Source: Stenopsyche tienmushanensis (lineage: Eukaryota; Arthropoda; Insecta; Trichoptera; Stenopsychidae). From it: 64,000 nt of DNA. The stretch spans positions 3,748,756 through 3,812,755 of the forward strand of contig WACJ01000125.1 in NCBI GenBank assembly GCA_008973525.1, in the 5' to 3' direction. Made by a program: the position numbers and the translations under genes. Under the pieces are notes generated by a model that was not told the DNA's origin, made no database searches, and saw only the letters and a program-made list of their open reading frames with translations. Of this stretch, positions 22,081 through 32,282 are shown one piece after another (the stretch's first letter is position 1; every line of letters starts with the position of its first letter).

Positions 22081-22349
22081 GTTTCTGAGATGTTCGCTTT
22101 GTTAGGAAATCTCCTTCTGCCATTTAGTATTGCCAACTCTCAAAAAATACAAAATCATAGCCCGTTATGGTCACAGTACACTTACTTTATGAACATAGCT
22201 CATACATTTAGGCACTTCAATCAAAAAATATTATTATTTAACAATATTAATACAAATTTTATTACATGTACTGTGGCATGTCATCTGTAAGTATATGGGA
22301 ACGCTTGTAAAATACAAATTTGTCATATGTAAATTATTATATTATTGTA
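22081..22349. other. AT-rich spacer
   Basis: Includes a 66-codon open frame with no motif. Confidence 0.4.
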
Positions 22350-22850
22350 TTAACCTTTTGAGGAGTGAGCAAATTTAAAATCGATGAAGTCGTTGATGCC
22401 ATAATCGCTTTATACCGATTACTTTCTATCGGCTCCTATCAGCGTAAGACAATCTTCAATTCGAAGCAATTGTAAATAAGCACTGTTGATAGCATACAAG
22501 ACCACGTCAATTTTTTAACATAAACAATACACAATAAATCGATTCATTTGCTCCTGCTTTAGAAGGAAATGATAATCGGACAAAGACTCATTCAACAAGC
22601 AGGGTCGATAGCACACAATATTCGGTAATTTCTTTGCGTAAACAAATAACAAACTTGAAATCGATAAATGTGGACTAACGATCTATAGTCGTGCGATGTA
22701 TGCAGGGAAGCTCTCCGTCTCTGTCTCCCGAACTGCGCTACGTTCTCTCTCTGTCTCTGTCTGTCTCCGAGTTCAATGTACGAGAGTGCTCTTACTGAAT
22801 AGTGGAGAGGGGATCCCAGGCCCTGGGATAGTACTCCTTTAGAGGTTAAT
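22350..22850 (+). mobile_element. TTAA-ended MITE, copy 1
   Basis: Begins TTAACCTTTTGAGGAGTGAG and ends AGTACTCCTTTAGAGGTTAA. The ends are imperfect inverted repeats with TTAA at both extremities. It carries a polypyrimidine/CTCTGTCTCTGTCTGTCTCC microsatellite near the right end. A full-length second copy lies inverted at 53415-53917. Its last roughly 230 bp match the end of the hAT-like relic at 25073. Confidence 0.7.
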
Positions 22851-23639
22851 AACCAAAATTGCAAGCGATACTAATAAATACCATACAACAAAACGTCGAA
22901 ACCTTAGATAGTAAGGCACTTTTAATAATATGCACTGGTATAGGTTAAGTATTTATAATATTAGTAGCCCTGCCCTCAAGCAGATAAATATCCAAAATCT
23001 TATACGTGCGTTTATATTATATACTATTATACATTATTTCAGACAACTTTTATAATGGAAAAAAATATTTATGGGGTCATCTTGAATGTCTCGTCGATCA
23101 ATGCTGTCTGTGAATTTCAAATGAACAGTGAGATATTATCATATTCGGTTGTATTTGTACAGATTTCGACGTGAGCAATCTGAAAATTTTTCAATGCCCA
23201 AACTTAATATTGGAGATTTGCATCAATCTGAATATCAAAATGGGACTTAATTATAAAACCGATACACAAAATCCAGACTTTGTTGAGGCGTCTGACATAT
23301 AGCGCTCATAAAATTGTTCTTTGGAGCGTCTCGACGCTAAAATATATTGCTCAGATGTATCACCGCTTGCTTCTATAATTCTGTTGTGATTCTGAAGGGC
23401 AAAAAAACGTCTCTCAAATGAGCTCATCTTCTTCTAGATTTCTTTATATTTGCCAGCAAAATTTTCATCTATTTTCCACGAAGATGATATAATGAGCCAT
23501 TTGAGCTGCCGCCTCAATGAGGCGTAATTCTCGGCTTTAACTGCACGTAATCAATATCGTTTGACAAGTTTCTTGCGAGATAATATTTTTATTACGATGT
23601 TTTATTACTCGGGGGTCGTAAAGCAATAAACCCTCACCG
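22851..23639. other. Spacer
   Basis: A stretch at 23280-23560 is less AT-rich. Its minus strand gives fragments such as RRSKEQFYERYMSDAST without an identifiable family. Confidence 0.35.
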
Positions 23640-23700
23640 ATGGGATTCGATCCCTTTCGAGCGCGGGGAGAGCGATAATCACAAAGTTACACAGCGCATT
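23640..23700 (-). repeat. Possible tRNA-derived SINE fragment
   Basis: The minus strand has GATTATCGCTCTCCCCGCGC, then GAAAGGGATCGAATCCC. The latter resembles a tRNA T-arm/B box (consensus GGTTCGAATCC). No A box was found and the cloverleaf is incomplete. Confidence 0.25.
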
Positions 23701-24129
23701 TATTATCAAGAAGTAATTAGGAATGGGTCCAAAGGATTATGCGAACAAACCCTTGGTCCAGACGTGGTGGGTATATGACACGCATGCACGATCTATATTG
23801 GGATATAGCCTATTTCCACAGCGAAGAAATGTTACTCATTTAAATTAGCTCCAATTAATATAATAAAGCATGTTTTATAAAATATTTATATATAAGAACT
23901 AAAAACGGTTTGCTTGATAAAACCGTCTTTGACCTGCATGATGGCGTTGAGTATTGTGATAAATGCGTCGCACGCCGTATAAACGTGACTCTTATATATA
24001 TTACTGTTAGATATATTTTTTCAAAGCAAGCATACATTTTTAGATTTTTTCTATAAAAGCACTACTTTTTTAGCAATATGTAGATAAATTTGATACAAAG
24101 ATTTTCAGTCCTCTCCGGAATGAGACATC
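23701..24129. other. Spacer
   Basis: Nothing recognised. Confidence 0.45.
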
Positions 24130-24445
24130 AGGATCCGAAGCCGTAAGATCCAATCTAGAGGTCATGGACATGTACGGCGAAGCGTTAAATACCAGCTTCG
24201 TCTGAATTCACTGTCTGCATTGGACAAATCATATGACCAGACCAAAATTCTGTGTTAGCTACTTATGTATGTATGTACAAAAATATAATCGAACAGCAAT
24301 ATTTCCTAATCATTGGAATCAAATCATGATCAGATCAAGTCCTTCCATGTCCACAGTCGCTCACTGCTCCAAATTTATTGTTAATATATTATTAGAACAG
24401 TTGGGAAATATCGATAAAGGCATTATGAAGAAAAGTTTGAAATGA
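24130..24445 (+). repeat. LINE-like dispersed repeat, copy 1
   Basis: GAGGTCATGGACATGTACGG and the flanking GAAGCC...AGCTTCGTC frame recur inverted at 41935-42065. TCAAGTCCTTCCATGTCCAC through CGCTCACTGCTCCAAAT recurs at 39085-39185. The AGCTTCGTCTGAATTCAC piece recurs at 63447. No RT motif is visible. Confidence 0.45.
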
Positions 24446-24565
24446 TCAAAAGTACTATTTAAATGCATGACCACAATAATCCACGTGATCAGATTACAAG
24501 ATAATGGTTGACAGCTTGTGCGCAGGCGCTGTGAAGTTACATGGATCTAATCGCATTAGAATTGG

Positions 24566-24650
24566 GGAATCTCATCCCGGGATCCCGGAATCCTGAACAG
24601 GCATGAATCCCGGGATTAGTAAACGTAATCCCGAAAAATTCGGAATTGAA
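24566..24650. repeat. CCCGGGAT-rich iterated sequence
   Basis: CATCCCGGGATCCCGGAATC and later GAATCCCGGGATTAG and GTAATCCCGAAAAATTCGG form overlapping small palindromes. Sequences of this kind are frequent subterminal repeats of hAT-type elements. No ends were defined. Confidence 0.35.
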
Positions 24651-24728
24651 ATTTTTATCTAACAGAAATCGGTACACCTCACCAGCACGTTGAATACTAC
24701 TAACCAAAACAATCTGGACGCTTGGAAA

Positions 24729-24770
24729 CAGTGGCGTAACTACTAATTAGCGAGCTTAGGCGACGTCTAG
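24729..24770. mobile_element. CAGTGGCGTAACTA-type transposon end
   Basis: CAGTGGCGTAACTACTAATT followed by GGCGACGTCTAGGGAC. Similar to 16278. No partner end nearby. Confidence 0.35.
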
Positions 24771-24834
24771 GGACAATAACTGTCTAATCTATGTATACAT
24801 ATATACAGTACATATATGTTTTTCAAATTGTTAT

Positions 24835-25065
24835 ATTAACCTTTCCCTACCGGTGATGTATTTACTACACCTCGATTCTAATAATGGTAATATCGATATG
24901 AAATATAATAGATACGGGGTTCAAAATTTTTGTATTCCGTCGTAACATAATTACGAATCACATCAATGTATTATAGTATATAAGTATTCATGTGCAGCGA
25001 CGGAAATAAACAATTTGTCGAGAGTTCGGGTTTAAGTCCGTTTCTCAGCAGAAAGGAATTGTATC
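24835..25065 (+). mobile_element. Possible LTR-like or transposon-end fragment
   Basis: Starts TTAACCTTTCCCTACCGG. It contains GTATATAAGTATTC, and 30 bp later GGAAATAAACAATT, then a GTTCGGGTTTAAGTCCG stretch. TATA plus AATAAA is LTR-like, whereas TTAACC at the start resembles piggyBac-type ends. Origin unresolved. Confidence 0.2.
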
Positions 25066-25072
25066 AGTCACA

Positions 25073-25450
25073 TTGATGGTGTTATACGAAAATGGGGCCT
25101 CACGCGGTCATCAGCTCGAATTAGCATTTAAATATCTGATGACGATACCTCCAACGAATGTGGAGACTGAGCGTGCATTATCAGCAGCAATTTCTTTGCG
25201 TGAACAAATAACACACTTGAAATCATTATTATTCGATAAATTTAGGCTAACGATCTATAAAATCGTGCGATATATGCGGGAAAGCTCTCCGTCTCTGTCA
25301 CCCGAACTGTGCTACGCCTGTCTCTGTCTCTGTCTGTCTCCGAGCTCAATGCACAAAAGTGCTCTTTCTGAAAAGTGGAGGGGGGAACTCAGGCCCTGGG
25401 ATAGTACTCCTTTAGGGGTTAATGTTACTTCGGGTATATTTTCAAAATAA
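25073..25450 (+). pseudogene. hAT transposase C-terminal (dimerisation) relic
   Basis: The longest open frame in the window (125 codons). Residues 16-64 read LELAFKYLMTIPPTNVETER, then ALSAAISLREQ, matching the hAT C-terminal dimerisation signature (...YL..PPTS..SER.FS.A...). After about residue 65 it runs into the polypyrimidine end (SSPSLSPE...CLCLCLSPS) shared with the TTAA-ended MITE, finishing TTTAGGGGTTAA at 25422. The upstream catalytic domain and BED finger are missing. The MITE copies begin to match this sequence at ATTTCTTTGCGT, so they may be deletion derivatives of the same element. Confidence 0.65.
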
Positions 25451-26714
25451 TATTTTTGATTTGTATTTTTATCTTTTATTAAATACATAAAATTCTTTCG
25501 CCTTCAACTTATTTTTTTTCCATCTTGCTATGCCTATGTTAATAATAATCTTAGCTCAAACATCCTAGAATTAAATCTTAATCAAAATGATGAAAAATAC
25601 AATGTGCTCAAACTATATCCTGTGTAAATATATTTATTTTTTATTTTTTTAAATGGTATGATACTTTCACGTTCTGAGTTGCACACACGACAAAAATAAG
25701 AGAGAATACAATGAATTTATGGTATGTACGTATTATGTTGCCTCATGGTAGCAGTGGTGCATACAGGGTTAAACAGAATTTGTAGCTAAAACAGCTTTAC
25801 ATACAAAATCAATGGTAAAAATATTAAGGAGCTTAGTTATAGAGACGAAAATAACCTTTTCTTAATATTTTGTATAGTATAATATGATCCCGCTCAACGC
25901 CATTTTAGTATTACGCAGTAGTATAGGGATTCCCCGAATCGAACAACGAATAATAATGTAACTAAATTTTAAAATCTTAACGATAACCTACCTTTTACCT
26001 TATTTCAAAATTTACGGACATGTGTGCAATGGCAGCCATTTTTTTTGTTATGTAAATTTGCACTCATTTTCTTTTTACAAAACAACATAATAAAATCAAG
26101 CATGTACATTTAATAAACTGTCATTTCTTCAGATAGAACACAAATCGTTTTAAATTGCCACCCTCTTACCCACAAAATAATCCTAATTGATTGCTTAATT
26201 AATGAAATGTGGCACTCAGCTTCAATGAGACTTAAATTTTCTGACATAAAAGACAATAATTTTATTTAAAATTCGTACAGAAAAATTACAAAATATTTAC
26301 TTGAAATGCTAGATGGGCATTTATTGAATCAAGCATTCTACTGTCTTCAAAGTTGCGCGGACGAAACTTATATTCGACTTTGCCAACTAAGAGCTGTGAT
26401 TAACAAGAGCGAGGTACAGTAATAAATGAATTATAATAAAACAATACAAAGTTCTAATTTCGTTTTGCAACTAGAAACTCAAATAATAGGCCCGCATTAT
26501 TCTTTTATGCGAATATTCGGCGAATCTTAAGAAGCAATCCTTTTAATACCCAATTGATTACTTTCTCGGTGGAGATTACGCAGAAATCCAAAACCCTGAC
26601 CAAACATGCTATTTAATGAGAGCCAAAACGATCTCGTTTCTTAGTATGCTATGGTGACTATTTTTTAATGACGGAACAACTCTCAAATTGAGTATTCTTT
26701 TTATTTGGTTTTCA
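25451..26714. other. AT-rich spacer
   Basis: Nothing recognised. Confidence 0.5.
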
Positions 26715-27060
26715 TATCTATATATATATAAAAATTAATGTATGTTAGCGTGCTGTCGTGCGGTTTGCTATAGATACATCCCTTTACCGTTCATCCGATT
26801 GCGATGAAACTTTGTTGAGTTATTGGGCGTGTATCTAAAAGGTTTTTAAATAAGCACAACCATTATTTTTGTGCGGAATTTGTTTTGCGAGACGTTTAAC
26901 GGATGCACCATGTTGGCGCATATTGGTCTGATAAAGTGAAGCGGGGCCGCGAGACGGGGAGACTGTGACGCGACACTGTGCATCTGTGACATTGCAATGT
27001 TATAAATAAATTCGTGAACGTCTATTAAATACACTAAATAATACATTCTGTGAATGATGG
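26715..27060 (+). mobile_element. TATATATA-headed dispersed element, copy 1
   Basis: Starts in TATATATATA, continues GCGTGCTGTCGTGCGGTTTG, CGATTGCGATGAAACTTTG, TGTGCGGAATTTGTTTTGCG, AGACGTTTAACGGATGCACC and a GACGGGGAGA block. All match, in order, the inverted copy at 56876-57212. Sequences with ATATATATAAATGAATG followed by a TCCGATT...GATGAAA block are often Helitron-type or related non-coding elements in arthropods. Class uncertain. Confidence 0.55.
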
Positions 27061-27291
27061 GGGTGATTTATATTATGGGGCCATAGACTTGAATTTTGGC
27101 TGCGCGCGTATGTGAATTTGCTTAAATAATGTTTCTTCTAATATTTTTTTCACCTGGACTATTTGACACTTGATTTAAGCAGAATTAAAATTTTAAGCTG
27201 ACTTACAGAATAGTTTGAAAAGTTAAAGTTCTTTCTGTAAAAGGTGTAAAGTGTTAGTTCCTGGGATCTTTTTAGTTCAAATTCAAATTAT

Positions 27292-27312
27292 TATATATAT
27301 ATATATATATAT
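27292..27312. repeat. (TA)n microsatellite
   Basis: About ten uninterrupted TA units. Confidence 0.9.
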
Positions 27313-27394
27313 TTTAATAACACATTTGGGAGGTTAAAAGTAGTGGATTAGTAAATAATATTATTGGAAAGTATATTGACCTTGATTTATCTTA

Positions 27395-27412
27395 TGTGCT
27401 TCCGTGGGCACG
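27395..27412 (-). repeat. CGTTCCCACGG-type motif, copy 4
   Basis: TGTGCTTCCGTGGGCACG. Confidence 0.4.
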
Positions 27413-27443
27413 CTTTAATTCTGGCGCGAAAAGTTAATAGGAT

Positions 27444-27739
27444 TGTAGCGTGGGCTATTTACCATCCCCACGTAGTATCGACATCTTCCATCTCTTTTCA
27501 GGTGCAATGTGTTATTTTAACAGCGCCATCTCTTGTGGTCCTGCGGAGACATTGCACCTGCATACCGATCGATCGCTTCTTGCGCGTGCACCGTTACCGG
27601 TTGGGTAGTGACGAGCAGGAGGCGGGAATCGAGGGAGTCGTCAGTTAGCCTTGGCTGCGGGAGGTCGTCCCTCCTGCGGCCAGATCTCTCTCTCAGAGTC
27701 AAATACTGTCAATATAGTATACATTTTTTCCAATCTTTG
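27444..27739 (+). mobile_element. Solo-LTR family copy 6 (5' part)
   Basis: Begins TGTAGCGTGGGCTATTTACC, the same 5' end as copy 9. It carries the perfect inverted pair GGTGCAATGT (27501-27510) and ACATTGCACC (27549-27558) and the GCGCGTGCACCGTTACCGG block. It shares with copy 9 a roughly 43-bp insert (AGTCAAATACTGTCAATATA...) not found in the others. It stops before the AATAAA segment. Confidence 0.75.
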
Positions 27740-28900
27740 TCCTAATAATGGAAAAAGAACCTTAAATAAAGTTATTATGTAAGGTAGCATTTTTTATACG
27801 TTGAATATATATTTATAGTTATTACAATTATGAGCATATAAGATTATTTATTTTAGAGTGGGTATATATTTAGCATCTATTTATAAGCCTGTGGTTATTC
27901 TAATAGCAATCATGTCAACGAGCTTATTAACAGAATAATATATTAAACTGTGAAGCAAATATTATATCCCAAAACACATTGTTTTTCCAAGAAAAGTATA
28001 TGTAGAAACAATATTGTCTAATTTTAGAACAGGGATCTATTTTAAGATCCTTTGTTCCTTTTAAATAAGAGCCTTATGTGCTTGTTTGACCTTTTCTTAT
28101 AATTCGATTGTTTGCCTGCGGCTTATTCAATTCGAATACACACCTTGATTAATGAAGACGGCCGTGATGAAGGGTCAATATCGTAATGTCACCAATCAAA
28201 GGGTGAACACTCTTGAAACACCAAAGTTTGAACCCCAAAACCGAGTTCAATTCGTACGTCTCATCCCTTAGGCCACAGCATCCTTGAGGTAGCTTTGTAC
28301 AGGGACCACCCCTCGATTAAACAAGTACCCCGGCTTGGCACTTTAATATGGAAAGCCAATTTTCCCCATCCAAGGGTCACACATAAACGCAATAAGTTCG
28401 CACCAATTGACCCTCTGAAAACATTATGAGCAGAGGGTTAATTAACTTGAAATTATACCCCGTTTTACCTTACACCCATCCCTGGACTGGTCTCGTGAAT
28501 CTGATTTACATCCATTTGCTCTGCGACTAACGAAATCTTAATAATGACAAATCGACTTTGGACCTTTGAAAAGAAAATACACAGGGAATGCTTCGAGATA
28601 ACCAAAATGTATTCTCCAGATCAATAAATATTAATGCTCAACTATCGAATATTTGATAAAGTTATAATCAAAAACAATATAGTGGATTTTGTATATGAAA
28701 CACAAAACGTGCGCTCATCTAAAGTTTTCCTCATTACATTAATAAATGGAAAACCATTACGTACATGAACTATTCAAATATAAATAGTTCAATACAGTTT
28801 CGAATGTAAATTCGTTTTTTGTTCATCCATCCTGGATATATAAGCATATAATCATCCGCAATTTGCTTGAACATAAAATAATTTTCATGATGTCTGAATT
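27740..28900. other. Spacer with GC-balanced patch
   Basis: 28130-28560 is less AT-rich and non-repetitive within the window. It could be conserved non-coding DNA. No coding frame was recognised. Confidence 0.35.
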
Positions 28901-28904
28901 TCAT

Positions 28905-29125
28905 ATCTCAAAATGAATCAAAGAACTAGATGCAGCACGAGATAACCATGTGTTCAAATCACTCATGCAGACTATTCATCGTGGCATGCGTTGTATAGCA
29001 TGTAAGCTTATTAATGCAAATACTATTGTTTGATAGCGATCATGGACATAACAAAAGCATTTGATGAAGTGTAGCATGTTGTATTAGATTTTATAATAGA
29101 ACAAACTTATTGAACTATATCTACA
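28905..29125 (+). pseudogene. Non-LTR reverse transcriptase fragment 2
   Basis: The plus strand at about 29035-29100 reads IAIMDITKAFDEV, a stop, then HVVLDFIIEQ. This is RT domain A (x-D-x-x-x-A-F-D), in the same register as the 13365 relic. The fragment is cut off at 29126 by foldback copy 4. Confidence 0.55.
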
Positions 29126-29860
29126 GGGATGTTTTGCACATGGATCAACATTTTTTTATTATTGAAAGCTAGGGAGGTCTTTAACTCGTTTTAAGATAAA
29201 CTCTATATCCTAAGTGTTGTCGAAATAACAATTTTTTCAACATTTAAAAAAATCTTATTAATTATGCGATTGGTTTAAAGAAAATTAGTTCAGAGCTTCT
29301 AAAGTCCCAAAAAATGTGCAAACGAATGAGAAATATCAACTTCTAAATTATCTAAAAAAAAACCAATCAATTATTTTGAACTTAGTTTAGTTTTAAAAGG
29401 TTTTTTAGATAATACCCTTCTCAACGATATGCTACATGTCATACAAATCATTTAAGTAGCTATTAAACTTGAAAAGGTACCATGTTTGCCAGTAACTGAG
29501 TTAAGAAAATTGCATTTGCATGTCCCTAGACAAAGAAATTCAGTGGTGTCAGGTCTGTAGATCGTGCAGGCCACGGAATAGGGGACGACCCTAGACAAAG
29601 AAATCCAGTGGTGTCAGATCTGGAAACCGTACAAGCCACGGAATAGGGGACGTCCCCAGATAAAAAAATCCATTGGTGTTAGGTCTGGAGACCGTGCGAG
29701 TGGTTAGATTTTTCAAGCAATTTTTCCAGTTTATACCCTTTCCAATCATATGCTACATATCATACAAATCATTCAATAAGTCGTTAAGCTTGACGATTCA
29801 CCAGTTTGCTAAGGTCAGAGTTTAAAAAATACTTGTTTTTTTTATATTTAAGATGCTTTT
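29126..29860 (+). mobile_element. Foldback element copy 4
   Basis: Left arm from GGATGTTTTGCACATGGATC through TCAACGATATGCTACATGTC, then a 65-bp array (29521-29702), then more arm sequence again in plus orientation (ATGCTACATATCATACAAAT, AAGTCGTTAAGCTTGACG). The second arm segment is therefore direct, not inverted. This suggests unequal exchange within or between copies. Confidence 0.6.
29521..29702 (+). repeat. 65-bp minisatellite, about 2.8 units
   Basis: Units of exactly 65 bp (GACAAAGAAATCCAGTGGTG to next GACAAAG). Minus-strand units contain PDLTPMDFFIWG. Because 65 is not a multiple of 3 the frame shifts at each unit, so the array cannot encode a continuous repeat protein. Confidence 0.8.
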
Positions 29861-30300
29861 ATTAAAAATTGAATAGTTTAATAGTTATAATGACAAAAAA
29901 TTGACAGAAGAAACATCCGGACTATGAGAGATACGAGATGCAACGGAAAATCGCAGTTGTGCAAGTCCAACTCGATACATGATTGTTTTTTTTAAATTTT
30001 AATTTAGGCAAAAACGATTTAGTTTAAGGCTTAACTTCATCAAATTCTTTTTACAAAATCATTTAACATTCAAATGCTGTCAACAAATCACAATCAATGA
30101 TACGTATCACGTTTTAAGCACGTTCGAGTTTCATTCGGCTTTTGTAATAGAGCTTGGAAATCCAAATTTTGGAGATCGACCAGGTCACAACTTCCTGGAA
30201 TTGGAACTAAAAGCTGCATTGCTTCCGAGCCAGAAGATACATGATTAAATCAAGTAGTCCATAAGCATTCCAAGTGGCCACCGTTTGTCTTCTAAAAGCC
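29861..30300. other. AT-rich spacer
   Basis: Nothing recognised. Confidence 0.45.
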
Positions 30301-30347
30301 GGAGCGCTCGTTTTGGCAAATGTCATTTTAGAGGCCTCACCGCGGCG

Positions 30348-30477
30348 TATAAAGGGACCGTTTCTGCACGAGCAATATCGCGCCCTCCCTTTTAACGAAA
30401 CATTTCACCAAAAGGTGTAGTAAAAATGCGCATCCGAGATTAATTTAAACGGGCCGATGTAAATCGAAAAGAAAAGG
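30348..30477 (+). promoter_or_regulatory. Candidate core promoter and 5' UTR exon
   Basis: TATAAAG at 30348-30354 lies in a CG-rich context (CACCGCGGCGTATAAAGGGA). About 120 bp later AAAAG|GTAAGC is a good splice donor at 30477. The leader contains one short ATG frame (MRIRD, stop). The geometry fits a TATA-driven transcript with a non-coding first exon. The alternative is chance in a GC-rich island. Confidence 0.3.
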
Positions 30478-30830
30478 TAAGCCGAATGTGGTTAAACGTG
30501 TTTTCCTTTACGTCATAAGCAGCCGCAGAATGGATGGTGGGAACAAAGGGGACCCGGCGCGGAAAAACCGGGCCCTCTCCTCTTTTTTCGGCCCCCGGGC
30601 GGAAAATTTAACTCTATTCCGCCCCCTCCCCTCCGACAACAAACGGCTGCTCCCCCCGACTGCGGTGACTTCGATTTAAAATTCAAAGCAGACCAAGTCG
30701 TTCGTCACAAATGCACCGTTTTGTACACAGAGGGCGCCCGTCGAAATCCGTTAGAGAGGCACAAAAAAACCTTTTTGCGGAGGAAAAACGACGATTTTCC
30801 AGACTACATTAATTCCGCACCCTGTGGGTA
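30478..30830 (+). other. CpG-containing GC-rich island
   Basis: The most GC-rich unique stretch of the window (e.g. GGGGACCCGGCGCGGAAAAA, TCGGCCCCCGGGCGG, CCGCCCCCTCCCCTCC). An open frame of 63 codons (30488-30679) lies in it without a known motif. Immediately downstream of the candidate promoter, so it could be a first intron. Confidence 0.35.
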
Positions 30831-31552
30831 GGATAGATTGAGAGAATCCGAGAATCTGATTTATCACAATGATCGTTCTGCTTATATCATGACACCTCTC
30901 AAACTTTGATTGGACCACATTTGGTTCGTACGCTTATAGACGTAAAGATTTCTGACACCAGTGGACACGTGAACGATCTTTCCCAGCAATATGATTACTC
31001 TACTAACCTCATTTATTTTCTTTAATCAATTCACAAATAGAAAATCATACCATGTTTTCTCGCCATTTGCGCCTAATTTAATTGAATCAAATATATTACA
31101 AAAAAAAAAAATAAAACAATATAAAATAGATGATATAAACATAATATGAATTAATGAATGTTGAACTTTGATCTTGTTCTAATACTAAAAATAGCATTAA
31201 ATAAATGAAAAACCAACACAATTTTATATGGACAAGACTTGATATAAATTTATTTTAGTAGAAAATTGATACATAATTAATTTATATTTATCTTCTGAAT
31301 TCTGTAATAATAGTAAAATTGTGCTGTGTAACGTGGGCTAAATCTTTGACTAAATAAATCAACAGGGCCAACTATGAGTAATAGATTTGTAAAAATAGTT
31401 AAAATATAATTTGAAAATAACGAAAAGGCCTTACGTAACTTCATTTTTTTCCATAAAAAAAGTCTTATAAAAATACATATAATTGACTTTATATAATCCT
31501 TTCTATGAAGCCATTGCTGAAAAAATTTAGCATAGTTTTAATAGTACATATA
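30831..31552. other. AT-rich spacer
   Basis: Nothing recognised. Confidence 0.5.
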
Positions 31553-31554
31553 TA

Positions 31555-32237
31555 CACTCAAAATTTTTCTTGTGCGGTAAATGCGTTCCGCGGAAAATCG
31601 CACAAAAAAAACTATGACTTGCATAAAAAAAATGAAGATGTGTTCCATGGATTTTAAAAACCGCATAACTTTGAAACAGCTATATAAAATATATCAAAAA
31701 TCGCATAAAAAAATAATAAAAAACAGGAAAACAATAAGGCAATTCAAATTAATTAATTAAAACTTGCATCATTGGTAAAATTTTAAGGATGTCTGGTATT
31801 TGGTCTTCTTCTTCGGAAGAAATAGTCATCATTGTTCTGTGCAGATTTTCTCTTTACAACAATATAATTCATAATTAGTAAATATGTTTAAAAAAATGCA
31901 GGAAAGTCATTTTGCCGCGTCACTAAAATAGCTATAACTCCGTAAATAATTGGAATTTTGGAAATTCCTTTGAAGAATGTATTTTTAAAAATCAAAACAT
32001 TGGAACAATGCAAAAAAAAAGAAATTATTTTTTTCAAAAATCTAAACCTGAATAAAGATCGTGATCGCAATTCAGCGATAGCAGATGCAATATGATTTAC
32101 ACATTCCCAAATTATATTTTTTATCCAAAATATATCGATATGTACTCTTTATGAAATTAAAAAAAGAAAAAAACACTTAAAAAACCGCATAACTTCGAAA
32201 TCGCACAAAAAAAGTCGCACAAAAAGAGGTTTAAGTG
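31555..32237. mobile_element. Tc1-type MITE with TA target duplication
   Basis: Left end CACTCAAAATTTTTCTTGTG and right end (reverse complement) CACTTAAACCTCTTTTTGTG form terminal inverted repeats with TA on both sides. Subterminal GTGCGATTT-type and CCGCATAACTTYGAAA words are repeated in both halves. 683 bp, no transposase residues, so non-autonomous. Confidence 0.7.
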
Positions 32238-32282
32238 TATGTTTTTTTTTAAATGTGCTTATGTAATTACCAACCGCATCTA

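Noticed and set aside
23640..23700. Functional tRNA gene on the minus strand
   Set aside because: Only a T-arm-like element; no D-arm or acceptor stem.
25100..25450. Second half of the 25073 frame as genuine protein
   Set aside because: The SPSLSPE...CLCLCLSPS part is translation of the polypyrimidine terminal block shared with non-coding MITEs.
29521..29702. 65-bp repeats with regular spacing as a CRISPR array
   Set aside because: Units are contiguous and diverged with no unique spacers, lie inside a eukaryotic foldback element and recur in five places.
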